From Trichopria drosophilae (lineage: Eukaryota > Arthropoda > Insecta > Hymenoptera > Diapriidae), in contig CM059587.1 of the NCBI GenBank assembly GCA_030407085.1, positions 80,093,001 through 80,157,000 of the forward strand: a stretch of 64,000 nucleotides of DNA. Direction: 5' to 3'. How positions within the stretch are numbered: position 1 is the stretch's first letter; each line of letters opens with the position of its first letter. The translations under genes and the position numbers were made by a program. A model generated the notes under the pieces. That model was not told where the DNA came from. It saw only the letters and a program-made list of their open reading frames with translations, and did not search any database. This document shows, piece after piece, positions 1 through 10,455 of this stretch.

Positions 1-750
1 CGAAGACAATTAATTATCGATTACGACAAGCTTGTGATGTGTATACTTTTACGAATATGAAATCATAAATCGTTGGCGATTGTTCTCAATTGCGACAGAA
101 CTCAATCGAGTTTTATCAATGCAACACCAATGCACATAAATAATGAATTAATATTTAAGTATTTTGCTACTAATTAATAACAAGAATTATGTATGAGTTC
201 TGCAATGTTTATTCCAAAATTTGTACTAGCAACTGAATACGTCCTTTTATTTGAAAAAACGAAAATCACTCGTGAAAGAAAATAACAATTATCGAGAGAA
301 ATACTTTAATGTCAGAAACTGCCAGTGGCACTTTCCACACTGCTAAAATCGAATGACAAAGACATTAAAAAGAGAAGCGAACAATCTAATCGTTGTATTC
401 CGCACTTACCGTATTTGCGGTTAATGGCAATTCCAACTCGTTTCGCGTTGTCCTAGTAATTTTCTAATACTTAAGTCACTGGTATTCAGGAATTGAGCTT
501 CGTCGGTGTTTTTAAATTTGTTTGACTTCGCCGTTTTATTATTATGAGACAATTTGCCTTCTGACATTTTAAAACAATACGTTTGTCGCGACATTTAATA
601 TTGTCGTTTTATTTAATTACCTATTCGTCGATTTCTAGTTCCTTTCAGTAGTAAAAAATAATCATTTCTAATATATTCATCATTTCTATTAACGTCAACA
701 AATTCTTAAGGTTTCCGGTATTTATATACGAGTTTTCTTTTGCGAGTGCA
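1..750. other. AT-rich intergenic DNA
   Basis: No ORF of useful length, no recognisable mobile-element terminus and no tandem repeat was seen. Base composition is AT-rich with scattered CpG. It could be intron or intergenic DNA. Confidence 0.5.
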
Positions 751-831
751 TTTTGAAGCTGTCTCAAATATTTTTACTCCTTTCAGAAAAAAAGTTATCA
801 AAAATTACAAAAAGAAAAATTCCGAAAGTTG

Positions 832-1092
832 AGGAACTTTCCAATATCTATGAATGTCCGGCCGGGGAACAAAGTTCCGAAAATCAACACATCTCGAAAG
901 GCCAAAATTTCGATATATCATGGCTCCAGCGTGATTTTTTTCACTTTGTCTTTGAAAATTTGCCAAAAAGAAAGCAAATTAAAATACCTTGGACTCCCGC
1001 AATATCGGATTTTTAGTCTTTCGGGGTTTTGATTTTCGGAATTTTGGTCCCCGGTCGAATGTCCATGATTAGCATTTGAAATTTGGAAGGTA
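832..1092. repeat. Small foldback (inverted repeat)
   Basis: The left arm, about 832-929, reads as the reverse complement of about 991-1092. Both contain GAATGTCC next to GGCCGGGG or its diverged partner, then TTCCGAAAATCAA, then a run ending near CGATAT. Arms are about 100 bp and visibly diverged; the loop is about 60 bp. No target-site duplication could be assigned. Two overlapping ORFs cover it on the plus strand and one on the minus strand; they are by-products of the hairpin and show no protein family. Likely an old non-autonomous DNA element. Confidence 0.6.
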
Positions 1093-1109
1093 GAGGACAT
1101 ACGCGATGA

Positions 1110-2330
1110 CATGTGGCGCTGTTTCGTAAATCACTTTTCGCTAGCTTCTGCGTAGCATTAGGTTAGGATACCCCCACTACCTTCCATCAAATTCCCTGTT
1201 GCACCTGTTTACGCCAGTTGGAAAGCTCATGTGGAAGGATGAAGCAGATGTAGAAGTCCCTCAGTTAAAACAACCCCCCCCACATGATTTTTACCACCAC
1301 TTCAGTTATATCTCAATCCTCTACTAAATTATATTCTGCATAACTCTGGCTTCCTTCCAATTTTCTTTCCTTCACGTAACACACAGAGTACGCACAGTTA
1401 GATGAAATGAAAGGCAAAATATAACTCACGGGGAAGAAAATGTGAACGGTGGGGGTAGAAAAAATTATTACTGAGAATAAGAGACGTGTCCTGAGTATAT
1501 AACTTAAGAGAGACACTACTGTACGGAGAATCGTATGACGACTGGAATGTGCAACTTTTGGAAATACTTTGTAAACTGCTCAAATTGGGAGGGACCAGTG
1601 AATTCAATTGTTTGCGATTACATTGCTAGACCTTACATAGAAATATTTATCATATCCTTAGGCTCCTGGTGTACACATAACTTGAAGAGAAGTTGTGCTA
1701 CTCTTGGAATTCCGAATTCCAAAGAAGTGCGAAATGCCAGACACTTTAGTTTGCAGATAAAAGAATGTGCACTGCACAAAGGGTCCAATCGCGAAGTAGA
1801 CGTTAAAAATTCCATTTTTTTAATACCGATATAAATGCGTTACGGTGTGCGAAATCGGTCATTTCACTGTAATGGTCTTGCGAGGCCCTAAAACGTTATT
1901 TTATTTATAAAATGCACAGAGCGGTGTGTTTCTCTTCACTTTTGTTCACGCCTAATCAAATGGGTCACATCCGATTGATGAACGACTGAACCCATCCGAA
2001 GTCCTTTCCTTGTACGTGCCGTTGATGTTTCCGCTCAATTAAATACGGTACTAAGAGTAAATAGGCAACGGCGTTTGCCGTTGTCGGCGACGAGCCGCGT
2101 GACCCCGAATACCGCGAAAATTCGATATTAATGTTGCCCACGCGCAAATGGCGCGAGTTAAACAAAAGGAAAGTGAGGACTTTTTACACCGGTGTCAAAG
2201 TTTAAGAGCCGTGAGCTCTCTGCGCCAATGAAAGTTCTACCGCGGATGTGACGAATAGTTTTTTCGTTTTTTGGGATTTTTTGTTATTTTGAACTCCATT
2301 AATGAAGGATTAATAATACCAATATTATAG
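1110..2330. other. Unassigned DNA with a CpG-richer core
   Basis: About 1.2 kb with no recognised gene. A plus-strand frame of 99 codons (1535-1834) has no recognisable domain, and its first Met lies in ordinary AT-rich DNA. From about 1960 to 2270 the sequence becomes richer in CG words (GTTGTCGGCGACGAGCCGCG around 2080, and GCGCGAG around 2150), like the larger islands further right. This part could be a conserved noncoding element or regulatory DNA. Confidence 0.35.
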
Positions 2331-2334
2331 CCCG

Positions 2335-2760
2335 GTAATGTCATCCGACATCAGTGACATCATTGGACGTTATCAGGTCGTTCGATGTGTACCTTTGCGT
2401 TGCCTTCGATCGATCTTCAAGTTCTACGTCATTTAGAATGGATAATATCATTGAAACTCACCGACATCATTAGACCAGATGATGAGAGTAGATATGAACT
2501 TTTCCTTCATGCCGTCATCATCAAACAATGCTATTTAACATCATAACCAACACCTGGAGTCATCAATAAATAATGTCATCAACATCGAAATTCTGTCTTT
2601 TATCTACAGACATTAAACATCCTTCAATGTAGTTGTCATCGCTTGGAGCTTCAATCAAATGACATCATTGTCATCAACATGAATATTCCACATTGTCACC
2701 ATTTAATATGACCACTGTTGTCATCATTAGATATCACTGAATTTTTTAAGAAATATCTTA
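2335..2760 (+). repeat. Imprecise CATC-rich low-complexity tract
   Basis: On the plus strand the words CATC, ATCATT, GACATCAT and GTCATCA recur dozens of times without a strict period, for example GACATCATTGTCATCAACAT at about 2661. This is cryptic simple sequence, not a clean microsatellite. It may be an old (ATC)n expansion broken up by mutation. No ORF of note crosses it. Confidence 0.55.
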
Positions 2761-3029
2761 CGACATACTACATCCTACCATGATTTTATAGAATGAACCT
2801 CCAACGTCGACATCTGTTATTCAGCAAGCTAAGCCCTTATGTCTAAAATATAAGACTTGTAGTACTGAAAAGCGATTATTTACATTAAATCATGAAAATA
2901 ACTACACTTTTACTACAATGAATAATTGTTTTATATTTTTATAAGATTTTTCTAAAAAGTTTTTCCTCAATTATTTTTTTAGATGGAGATAATGATTTTG
3001 AACGATGCTTCCTGTACCAAAAGGTGTTG

Positions 3030-3190
3030 GTATTGTTAGGCAATGATGATCATGAGCATGTTGTACAATAATGAGAATATAGAATCATAATAATAACATC
3101 AGATGATAACGATGTTCGCGATAACGATGATAGTATTTTGCTGATGATGATGATGCTGGATGAGAATATCGGATGGACATGGTGATGGTA
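3030..3190 (+). repeat. GATG-rich low-complexity tract
   Basis: GATGAT words cluster here, including GATGATGATGATGCTGG near 3143. It is the reverse-complement sense of the CATC tract 0.3-0.7 kb to the left, so the two tracts could pair. Treated as degenerate simple sequence. Confidence 0.55.
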
Positions 3191-3560
3191 CTACGGATAA
3201 CAAACACTACTTCCGCTATTATAAAATTGTTTATGTTACCAAATGGTTTTGAACCGTTTCATTAAATAACATAACTTATACATAACATAACTTATACTCA
3301 AGAATGGTCTTGAAACTGTTCGTTGCTAGAAGTAAATAATTCTTTTGTTATTGACCCAACCGAACGCGATGACTATGGCTCCTAAACCAATTTGGTTGCA
3401 GAAGTTGGCCCCCGATCATCTCGTCACATAGTATGACGATCGAAATGACAGATTGTTTTAGTTCATTTTTGTTTTCAATAGGTTTTTATGTAATTTCAAT
3501 GCTATTACGTGAATTATATAATGGTACTAGTTTAGATAAACTCCGATACTAAATAGACAT
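3190..3560. other. AT-rich spacer with a 16-bp duplication
   Basis: A head-to-tail duplication of ATAACATAACTTATAC lies at about 3268-3299. Nothing else was recognised. The words CCAACCGAACG at about 3356 resemble the arms of the neighbouring foldback and may be a degraded outer part of it. Confidence 0.35.
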
Positions 3561-3565
3561 GCAAA

Positions 3566-3766
3566 ATACTAATAATGCACACGGAACGATCTGTGTTACC
3601 AATAAAAATCGGTATATATATTATTCCAACCGAACGAGTTTGTTTATAAAAACAATTCAGTTTGGTTACAATAACCAAACTCGTTCGGTTAGGCTAATAT
3701 GAATCAATTTTAATACCGATTTCGCTTTTTATGGTTAACATAGATCGTTTATGTCTCCTTAGTATG
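3566..3766. repeat. Foldback with AACCGAACGAGTTTG core
   Basis: The sequence from about 3566 (ATACTAATAATGCACAC) to AACCGAACGAGTTTG at about 3640 is matched in reverse complement by CAAACTCGTTCGGTT at about 3676 through CTTAGTAT at about 3765. Arms are about 85-90 bp with moderate divergence and a loop of about 30 bp. Shared blocks include GATCTGTGTTACC against GGTTAACATAGATC and ATCGGTAT against ATACCGAT. A further diverged copy of the core follows at about 3780-3830. The ends are undefined and no target-site duplication was found. Confidence 0.65.
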
Positions 3767-3889
3767 CGAAATAAATCAACGAGTTCGGTTATCGTAACCA
3801 AACTGCATTATTTTCATTACCAAACTCATTTAATTCAGTTTTAATATCAGTTTGTTTTTCATTCCCAATCAATTGCATGAACCAAAATT

Positions 3890-5410
3890 CCGCTAATCTG
3901 ATTTAGTTGCAACCTAAAATTATAGTTTAAACACTATGAAAAAAAGACTAATGATTACGATCAAAAGATTAAATAAAAACATATCAAAAATACAATTTAT
4001 TATGAAATACTTGACAAGAAACTAATTTCAAGCTGTCCCGTTGCTCTCCGTTGATATAAGAACAGCTCATCTCATGAAAATCAAGGCCTTTCAGTATAAA
4101 CAGAGTACATGGGAATATTGCATGATGGACGACATCTAGATCACTCACGGAATGTACAGGTACCTTAAGTATCACATTTAATGTAGAAGGTCATGGCATT
4201 GAGAAAAATAGGCCTGGGAATTTAGATTTTTCCCGGAGGCGTAGGTACTTAGTATTGGACAAACATGTATGGACAAGATAATATAACCGGATGATTATAT
4301 TGATTCGACATATTAGCTCATACGTGTTAAAGATAGTTAGACCGAGATACTTCGCGTTAATACCTCATAGGTATACAGTTTAAAAAAAGTTGATTCAATT
4401 TACTGAAAACTTTAGCAAATTTGAACACAATTTTTTAAAATATATTTTCATATTATTCATTAGATAAACAAAATTTATTACAGTGTGTTATGACAAATTA
4501 AGAAATTGAAATACTACAGATTTTTAAGACGTTTAGTACAGGATTATTTTTACGTCATTACAGAATTAAATTTATAAAATTATTGTCATTTATTACCAAA
4601 TGTGTTTTATACAATTTAAAATACTTGGATATTAATTATGACATCATTTCCTTATTTCAAAGGATAATTTCAGTCAATATTTTGTGATCAAATCTGTACT
4701 CCTATTCATAAATTACGTAATCCTGAAATGTCTTTATTTCTAAATAATTGTTTTCTTTTTGCGATTTTAAACAGTAAAGCTTTAGGATCTCTTATGCCTG
4801 TCAAAAAATTGCATATATTCTAATCGATTGGTGATTTATTAGGTTATGATTAGTCTATGATATGAGGAATATATTTTTACTTCAATTCGTGCTAATAGTA
4901 ATTTATAAAGTTCCTATTATAATCTTAGAATAGATGAGCGGATTTTAGTATATTCCTTACGGTATACTAAAAACAAAATACGTTTGAAGGTTGGTTACAC
5001 GGACATTTAATCGAAAACATCGGTGACTAGTATAGGAAAATACTGAATAGGCGTCTTATTAGTCACGGTATTGATAAACAGATATAAAATTTCGATTATA
5101 TGTTAGAACTTACCAAGTTCCTAAACGGAACAAACCCGTTCCAGGACGTCCTCAAGAGCCCTTACGGAGCTCCCGAGGACCAAAAGCGGATATTTAGACG
5201 TCCTCAGGAGCTCCCCAGGACATCCCGGGATGAATTTATAGCCACGATAATCATTAATGTCGATATCAGTTACGGTTGTGGCTTACATATGAATATATCC
5301 TATGCGATGAACTATTTTCTTTGTGATCAACTTCCAAACAACGTTTGTATTGTTATATTAACAACTAATATGTCATATAGAGACAACATCATTACTGGTT
5401 CCAGTTTCGG
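3890..5410. other. AT-rich intergenic DNA
   Basis: No gene or clear mobile element. A plus-strand frame of 104 codons (5100-5414) starts in a short GC-richer patch where GACGTCCTCAAGAGCCC at about 5146 is echoed by GACGTCCTCAGGAGC at about 5198. That local duplication explains the open frame, and no protein family is recognisable. The region ends at the TTAA of the piggyBac element. Confidence 0.45.
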
Positions 5411-7303
5411 TTAACCCTTTTTGCCCCAAAAGTTCGAAATTTGGACAGAACATTCAACGCTGTAAATTTTGTTTCAAACATCGTTAGAAAACATTGAAAT
5501 AAGTCAAAATCGGTAGATTGAGACCTCCTCTTTCAAATGTTGTGGTCAGAATCATTCGGCAATTTCAAAGAAAAAGGATATGATTAGTTTTTGAAAAGGG
5601 CTATACTAACCATTTCAAAAGATACTAATATCGTCGTTTTGCTTAGTCCTTTCTTCTTCCGCGGGATTTTTTTTTCAAAAAACGATATGTCGGCTTTAAT
5701 ATGGCGTCTGCAAGTTACAATTTAGCATTTTCTCACACACTGACCGATTATTTGACCACGTAACTTTTGAAATCATAGAGAATTGGGATGATAAAGTAAT
5801 TATTATCATTTGTGAATATCTAATCTCATTATTATTCATTCATAACCTCAAATTAGTTATATAGAATGGGCTTTTACCTTTTTTCTAATTTTCACTCAAT
5901 TTTCGACGTTTCCGTATTACTTACGTGTGAAATTGAAAATTACCAGATATGATTGTGACTTCTCAATAATCAATTTATAACCTAAAAATTGAGTATAGGA
6001 CAATTATTATGTGTGCATTCCAACCTGGTACTACGACGTTTGTAGGCTTAATAGCGAATATCAGAGAAAGCTTCGCTGTAAGTGATACCTCAGATTATAT
6101 ACAAAGAAAGTCTAAAAAAGTCTAAACCTTTGGAAACCCACATTATCAAAAATGAAGAGTCAAAACGATATTGTTCTAGTGACAAGTGTGAAAGAGGAAC
6201 ATCTTATTGTTCAGAATGTAATACAAATGTTTGCAAGTACGCTTCAAATCATTGCATAAAGTTACATAGATTTACCATATTGCTATTGATTTGATTCATC
6301 GTTGTTATTTCTTGAAAAAATCCAATATAAAAAATGTTATCAAAATGAAAGAATTAAAAAAAAATGGTTAAAAAATGAACAAATACAAACAATATTTAAA
6401 AAGTTCTAAAAAATAGTAAAAGAAATGACTCTCCGATTAGCGTTTACTTCCCGTGGTAAGAATCGGACCACGGCAAAAAATGTATTGACGGCTAAACAAC
6501 GTTATGTAAATCGTTGTGAATTAGTAGTGTGTATGTAATGTATTATATTAATCATCAGAAATAAACAACTTTGAAATTAGGCATTGGAGGATCGATGTAT
6601 TTACTCCGATATTCACGTTTACTAAATCTACAAACATCATAGTACCAGGTAGCAATGCGCATAAGATGTGCTGCACTCCATTTTTCGGTTATAAACCAAT
6701 CACTGATAGGTCATAATCCTATATAGTAATTTTCAATTTCACACGTAAGTAATGATATGGAAAAGTCAACAATTGAACGAAAATCAAACAAAAATCGATG
6801 AAAACCTATTGTATATAACTAATTTGAGGTTATGAATGAATCATGATAAGATTAGGTATTCACAAATGAAAATTACTTTTTCATCCCAATTTTCCATGAT
6901 TTCAACCGTTACACGGTCAAATACTCGATGTTTGTGTCACAAAATGCAAAATGACATCTTGCAGACGCCATATTGCTTTTTGAAAAAAATCCGACGGGAC
7001 AAAATAGGTCTGAGCAAAAAGACGCGATTAGTATGTTTTTTAATGGTTAGCATTGCTCTTTTCAACGTCACAAAAAAGCGATTCTTGCAAAGAAACATCG
7101 AAAAAATCAGTATTTTTTTTAACAAAATGATCATAACATTTTTCTTTGAAGTTGCCGGCTGATTCTGACTGCGGCATTTGAGAGCTGTAGGTCCAAATTT
7201 ATTGATTTTGACTAATTTGAATTTTTCTAAAGCTGTTTGGAACAAAAGATACAGCGTTGAAAGTTGTGTCCAAATTCCAGACTTTCGAGACGAAAAGGGT
7301 TAA
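5411..7303 (+). mobile_element. Deleted piggyBac-type element with long TIRs
   Basis: Both edges carry TTAA (5411-5414 and 7300-7303), the target site and duplication typical of piggyBac. The ends inside it are CCCTTTTTGCCCC on the left and, reversed, CCCTTTTCGTCTCG on the right, fitting the CCC...GGG piggyBac terminus. Inverted repeats are unusually long: roughly 5415-6075 pairs with about 6596-7299. The pairing can be followed through CTTACGTGTGAAATTGAAAATTAC against its diverged complement near 6735, TAACCTCAAATTAG against CTAATTTGAGGTTA, and GGCGTCTGCAAG against CTTGCAGACGCC. Between the arms only the last domain of a transposase frame survives. Without a transposase it can only have been moved in trans; the divergence between arms suggests it is old. 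Confidence 0.85.
6082..6294 (+). pseudogene. piggyBac transposase C-terminal Cys-rich remnant
   Basis: The 70-residue frame has the spacing C31-x4-C36-x6-C43-x2-C46-x4-C51-x6-C58-x3-H62, with TSYCSEC and CIKLH. This matches the C-terminal cross-brace zinc-binding domain of piggyBac transposases, which helps bind the subterminal inverted repeats. The frame ends naturally with TGA, so the true C-terminus is probably kept. Everything upstream (N-terminal region, RNase H-like catalytic core with its Asp residues) is missing: the left inverted repeat abuts this fragment directly, implying an internal deletion. The ATG at 6082 is probably not an original start. It cannot make an active enzyme. Confidence 0.75.
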
Positions 7304-7500
7304 GAAGTTCACTAGTAGCCATCTGTAGGGAACTGAAAGAACTGCAGTATCAAGAAAAATATCATCTTTTGTTACTGTTTTGAACCGTTTTACAAAGTAA
7401 TTGCAATATTTTTGAAAATTTGTAATTTCATCAACGCATGTTACAAATATTTAGTGTTGAACTTAATTAAATATAAATTAATTTGTTTTCTTTGCGAGTT
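7304..7500. other. AT-rich spacer
   Basis: Short AT-rich DNA between the piggyBac element and a CpG-rich island. No feature seen. Confidence 0.4.
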
Positions 7501-7970
7501 TGTCGCGTTTGCGCCCTGAAAAAGTCCTTTAAAGTTTTCCTCCCGCGCAAAATCCCGCGTACCTTTCGCGCACGTTCCTAGAATCTCTTCCTTCTTCTTT
7601 ACCGATTGCCGACGATGCTTCGGCTCCTCGAAGTTCTCGAATCACTGGCTTATCTGCTGCACGCGTGCATCGCATACCTGATCTTCCGGAGAGCTTATAT
7701 ATCACAATGTGCCGCGGACTTTGCAGCTTGTGGGAAAAAATGGAACGACATAACTTTCGCCATCTAGTGGCGCAATCGTACGACTTCATTTTTGCCCGCG
7801 GCCTCTGACAAACGACTTGCCGCGAAGTGAAATATTGCCCTTTTGTCCACGGCGCGAAACCGTTTCCATCGCTAACAAAATAGCGTGAGGCTTTTCAGCG
7901 AGACGATAAAATTTACTCTACGAATAGTTTTATCAGGAGTGAGTAGTGGCAGGTGTTCGGGACGGGTACA
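7500..7970. other. CpG-rich island
   Basis: An abrupt rise in CG words (CCCGCGCAAAATCCCGCG near 7541, CTTTCGCGCACG near 7563, GTGCATCGCATACC near 7663) in AT-rich surroundings. A minus-strand frame of 86 codons (7529-7789) crosses it without a recognisable domain. The segment resembles other islands in this window spaced 4-10 kb apart. Candidates are a regulatory element or noncoding exon; there is no splice or promoter evidence that decides this. Confidence 0.4.
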
Positions 7971-8440
7971 AGTGCCGAGAGAACTTCTTTTATCAGCTTT
8001 TATTTAGCTGTACCTACATAATTTACGTTTCATTATATAAATATATTTTCTATGCATTTACATATTTATATAGAAAACCATGCATTTTCTTTCTGCATTA
8101 GTTTATTAGATTGCTTTGATAGGATTGTATTCATTGAAATCGGTTATGTTTATGATCATAATACTTAATAATTTAAAAATTGTAAATGTAAAATGTTTAT
8201 ACGTTACTAATTAAACTCTGTCTTGACAGATATGTGAGGGAGGACATTATATTTTTATCATAACTTTTACCCATTTCATCACAAATTTTTCATTCGTTGT
8301 AAAAAAGTACAATTTTTTTCATGTTGAAAAATAGGGTATCAAGTGACAAAATATATTTTTTATATACCAACATATTTCAATTTTATTTTTGGATACATAT
8401 ACATGATGATAAAAAAGTGTTAATCCGAGTTTTATTCACT
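7970..8440. other. AT-rich spacer
   Basis: About 470 bp of AT-rich sequence, with a short palindromic patch of ATATAAATATATTTTC near 8035-8075. No gene or mobile terminus seen. Confidence 0.4.
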
Positions 8441-9014
8441 TAACCCATTCAGCCACAGTGGTCGATATATCGACCACCTTTTGAGGTGGATGAAAAACGT
8501 ATAAAAACCCATCAGATTTGCTTGGAAATTGATAATCGGGGATTTTTGGGGACGCTGATTACAAATCCGATATTGGTTTTCAAATATTCAAAATGGCGAA
8601 TCATTAAATCCGCCATTTTGATCTGACATTTTTATCGTCATATCGATGGCGGACGACTTTTTGAAAAAAAAAATTCAAATCATTTGAAACTAGTTACTCT
8701 GGGGTTGTTGGGGTCGCTGATTATGATTCTGCTATTAGTTTTCATAAATTCAAAATGGCGGATTCAATATCGCGGACGACTTTTTCAAAAAATGATCCAA
8801 ATCACTTGAAACTTGTTACTCAGGGGTTTTTGGGGTCAAGTGATTTCAATCATTTTTTGAAAAAGTCGTCGACCATATTGGATCCGCCATTTTTAATTTT
8901 TAATATTTTACGAATCTGACCCCGGATTCGTATTCAGCGACCCCGGAAACCCAATTTTCAATAGCGATTATAATGTTTTATGAATTATCCTAATGGCGTG
9001 ACTGAAAGAGTTAC
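8440..9014. mobile_element. TTAA-flanked foldback MITE carrying 120-bp monomers
   Basis: The left end is TTAACCCATTCAGCCAC (8440 on). The right end, reversed, is GTAACTCTTTCAGTCAC (ending 9014), giving a 17-bp imperfect TIR; the right TTAA has decayed to TTAC. Next to the left end is GGTCGATATATCGACC, a perfect 16-bp palindrome (8460-8475). Inside are two plus-sense copies of the 120-bp monomer (8520-8600 and 8690-8830) and one reversed copy (8836-8950), so 8755-8815 pairs with 8830-8890 as a hairpin. Ends and size fit a piggyBac-derived MITE; no coding capacity remains. Confidence 0.6.
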
Positions 9015-9640
9015 GTACATCGTTTCTTTATTACTTGTATTGCTTTCATCAGATTTTGAATGTCAATCCCGCGTAAAAACATAAAAATGGGAGAGACTAT
9101 CTGACATATTGTCTCGCCCAAAGGCACCCAATAGTTTTGGGCAAAGTATTGGAGAAGCTTGATATCAAAGCCGAAGAAAAAATGAGAAATGTAGATACTA
9201 TGGGGAGATACTTTGGAAAAGAGAATGGGAGAAACTATTGGGCAGTTTCTAAAATAGTATCATCCAATATTTCCGATACTAGAACGTCCCAGTACTGTGT
9301 CAGTATAATTCCTGTACTGATTAACGGTGTCATATCAATGGCGGCCAGTACTGGCATTAGAAACGATTTACGACTGGCGTGGAACTGGGCCGGTAATCGA
9401 GTCAGGCAAGTTACTGGCAATTCTACCTGAGATCTTATAAACTTTTATAATTGTTAACTTTTTTTTTTATTTTTTTTTAGAATTGTTAACCTTGTGAACA
9501 AAAATATTTTCCACCTTTAAGAGGGCAATTTACTTCAGACAAAGTAAAATATTACTTTTGAAATGTTTTTTAATTTAGTGGATCAAGCGACATAAAAATA
9601 AAAATACGAGATTATATATTTTGGGCAGTAAAGTAGTGTA
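9015..9640. other. Word-repetitive stretch of unknown nature
   Basis: From about 9100 to 9430 the words CAGTACTG, CCAGTACTGGC, TGTACTG, TTACTGGC and ACTATTGGGCAGTTTC recur. CAATAGTTTTGGGCAAAG at 9130 and AACTATTGGGCAG at 9233 are related. A plus-strand frame of 97 codons (9137-9430) is an accident of this as far as I can tell; it shows no recognisable domain. Likely a diverged repeat copy, but I cannot define its ends. T-rich DNA follows to 9480. Confidence 0.35.
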
Positions 9641-10365
9641 ATTTGCAGTTTGAATATTCCATGAAATGTTATTCAGACAAGGAAACAATCCTCGAGAAGT
9701 ATCGATCGGAAATTCGATCGATAATAATCTTCAGAGAAATATCCCGCCGCCAGTACAGATACCACCAACGTATCGAAATAACGCAACTAAAACGATCTTG
9801 GAAATCGGCTTACAAATCGTGCACCATGCAATAATAGTATACGCGCATTTCAGGTTTTTAATCGGTTAAGGATCGTTCCGAGATTACGCTTATGCTCCGA
9901 GATGTCCGGAATTTTTCGTGACGGGGGCGTGAGAGCCAGGCGTCGCACAGTGGTGCGAAAGCAGAATATTCTCTTCTAAATAGGCTGCACATTTTTTAAA
10001 TTCTGCACCTTCATTTAATGCACTAGAATACTGCGAACAATTAACATTTTTTAAGCGTTCGAAATTCTACATTGATTAGTGCATATATTTTTAAAAATTT
10101 AGGTTTTCACTTAGTACAAAAATAAAACATCGTTATTAATAAAAGTAATTGTTGATGGATATATTTATATATTATTTTCATACAATTTCCATATTCCATA
10201 AACTATATATACTGCATATACTATATACAATTGATACAACTGAGATTATTCAATTTATTAAATAATTGCGCATTTTTTTAAATTTGCATAAAAACTTCGG
10301 CCGTGCACGTAAACTAGTCCTTTTCACACCTAATAATAAAATTAGATACTTAATTAGATACTTAA
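9640..10365. other. Mixed intergenic DNA
   Basis: Two overlapping plus-strand frames of 60-70 codons near 9643-9869 cover an ATCGATCGG-rich patch and have no recognised product. A CpG-richer segment, GACGGGGGCGTGAGAGCC, lies near 9920. The rest is AT-rich. Confidence 0.35.
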
Positions 10366-10455
10366 CCTACACTGAGAAAAAATTCATAGTTAAATTGACT
10401 ATATCACATAGTTGGGAAAATATAGTTAAAACTACAATGAATAATAGTTAAATTT
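10366..10455. repeat. Possible CACTGAGAAAAAA-ended MITE fragment
   Basis: CACTGAGAAAAAATTCATAG starts at about 10370 and is followed by five related words (ATAGTTAAA and TAGTTGGG types) within 80 bp. The end resembles the CACAGAAAAAA termini of the two MITEs at 39.8 and 40.9 kb. No opposite terminus was found, so this is at best a solo end. Confidence 0.3.

Noticed and set aside
1535..1834. 99-codon plus-strand frame
   Set aside because: No recognisable family, no codon or context support, and a shorter opposite-strand frame inside it.
5100..5414. 104-codon plus-strand frame just before the piggyBac element
   Set aside because: Its first half is a local duplication of GACGTCCTCARGAGC; the second half is AT-rich. 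No domain seen.
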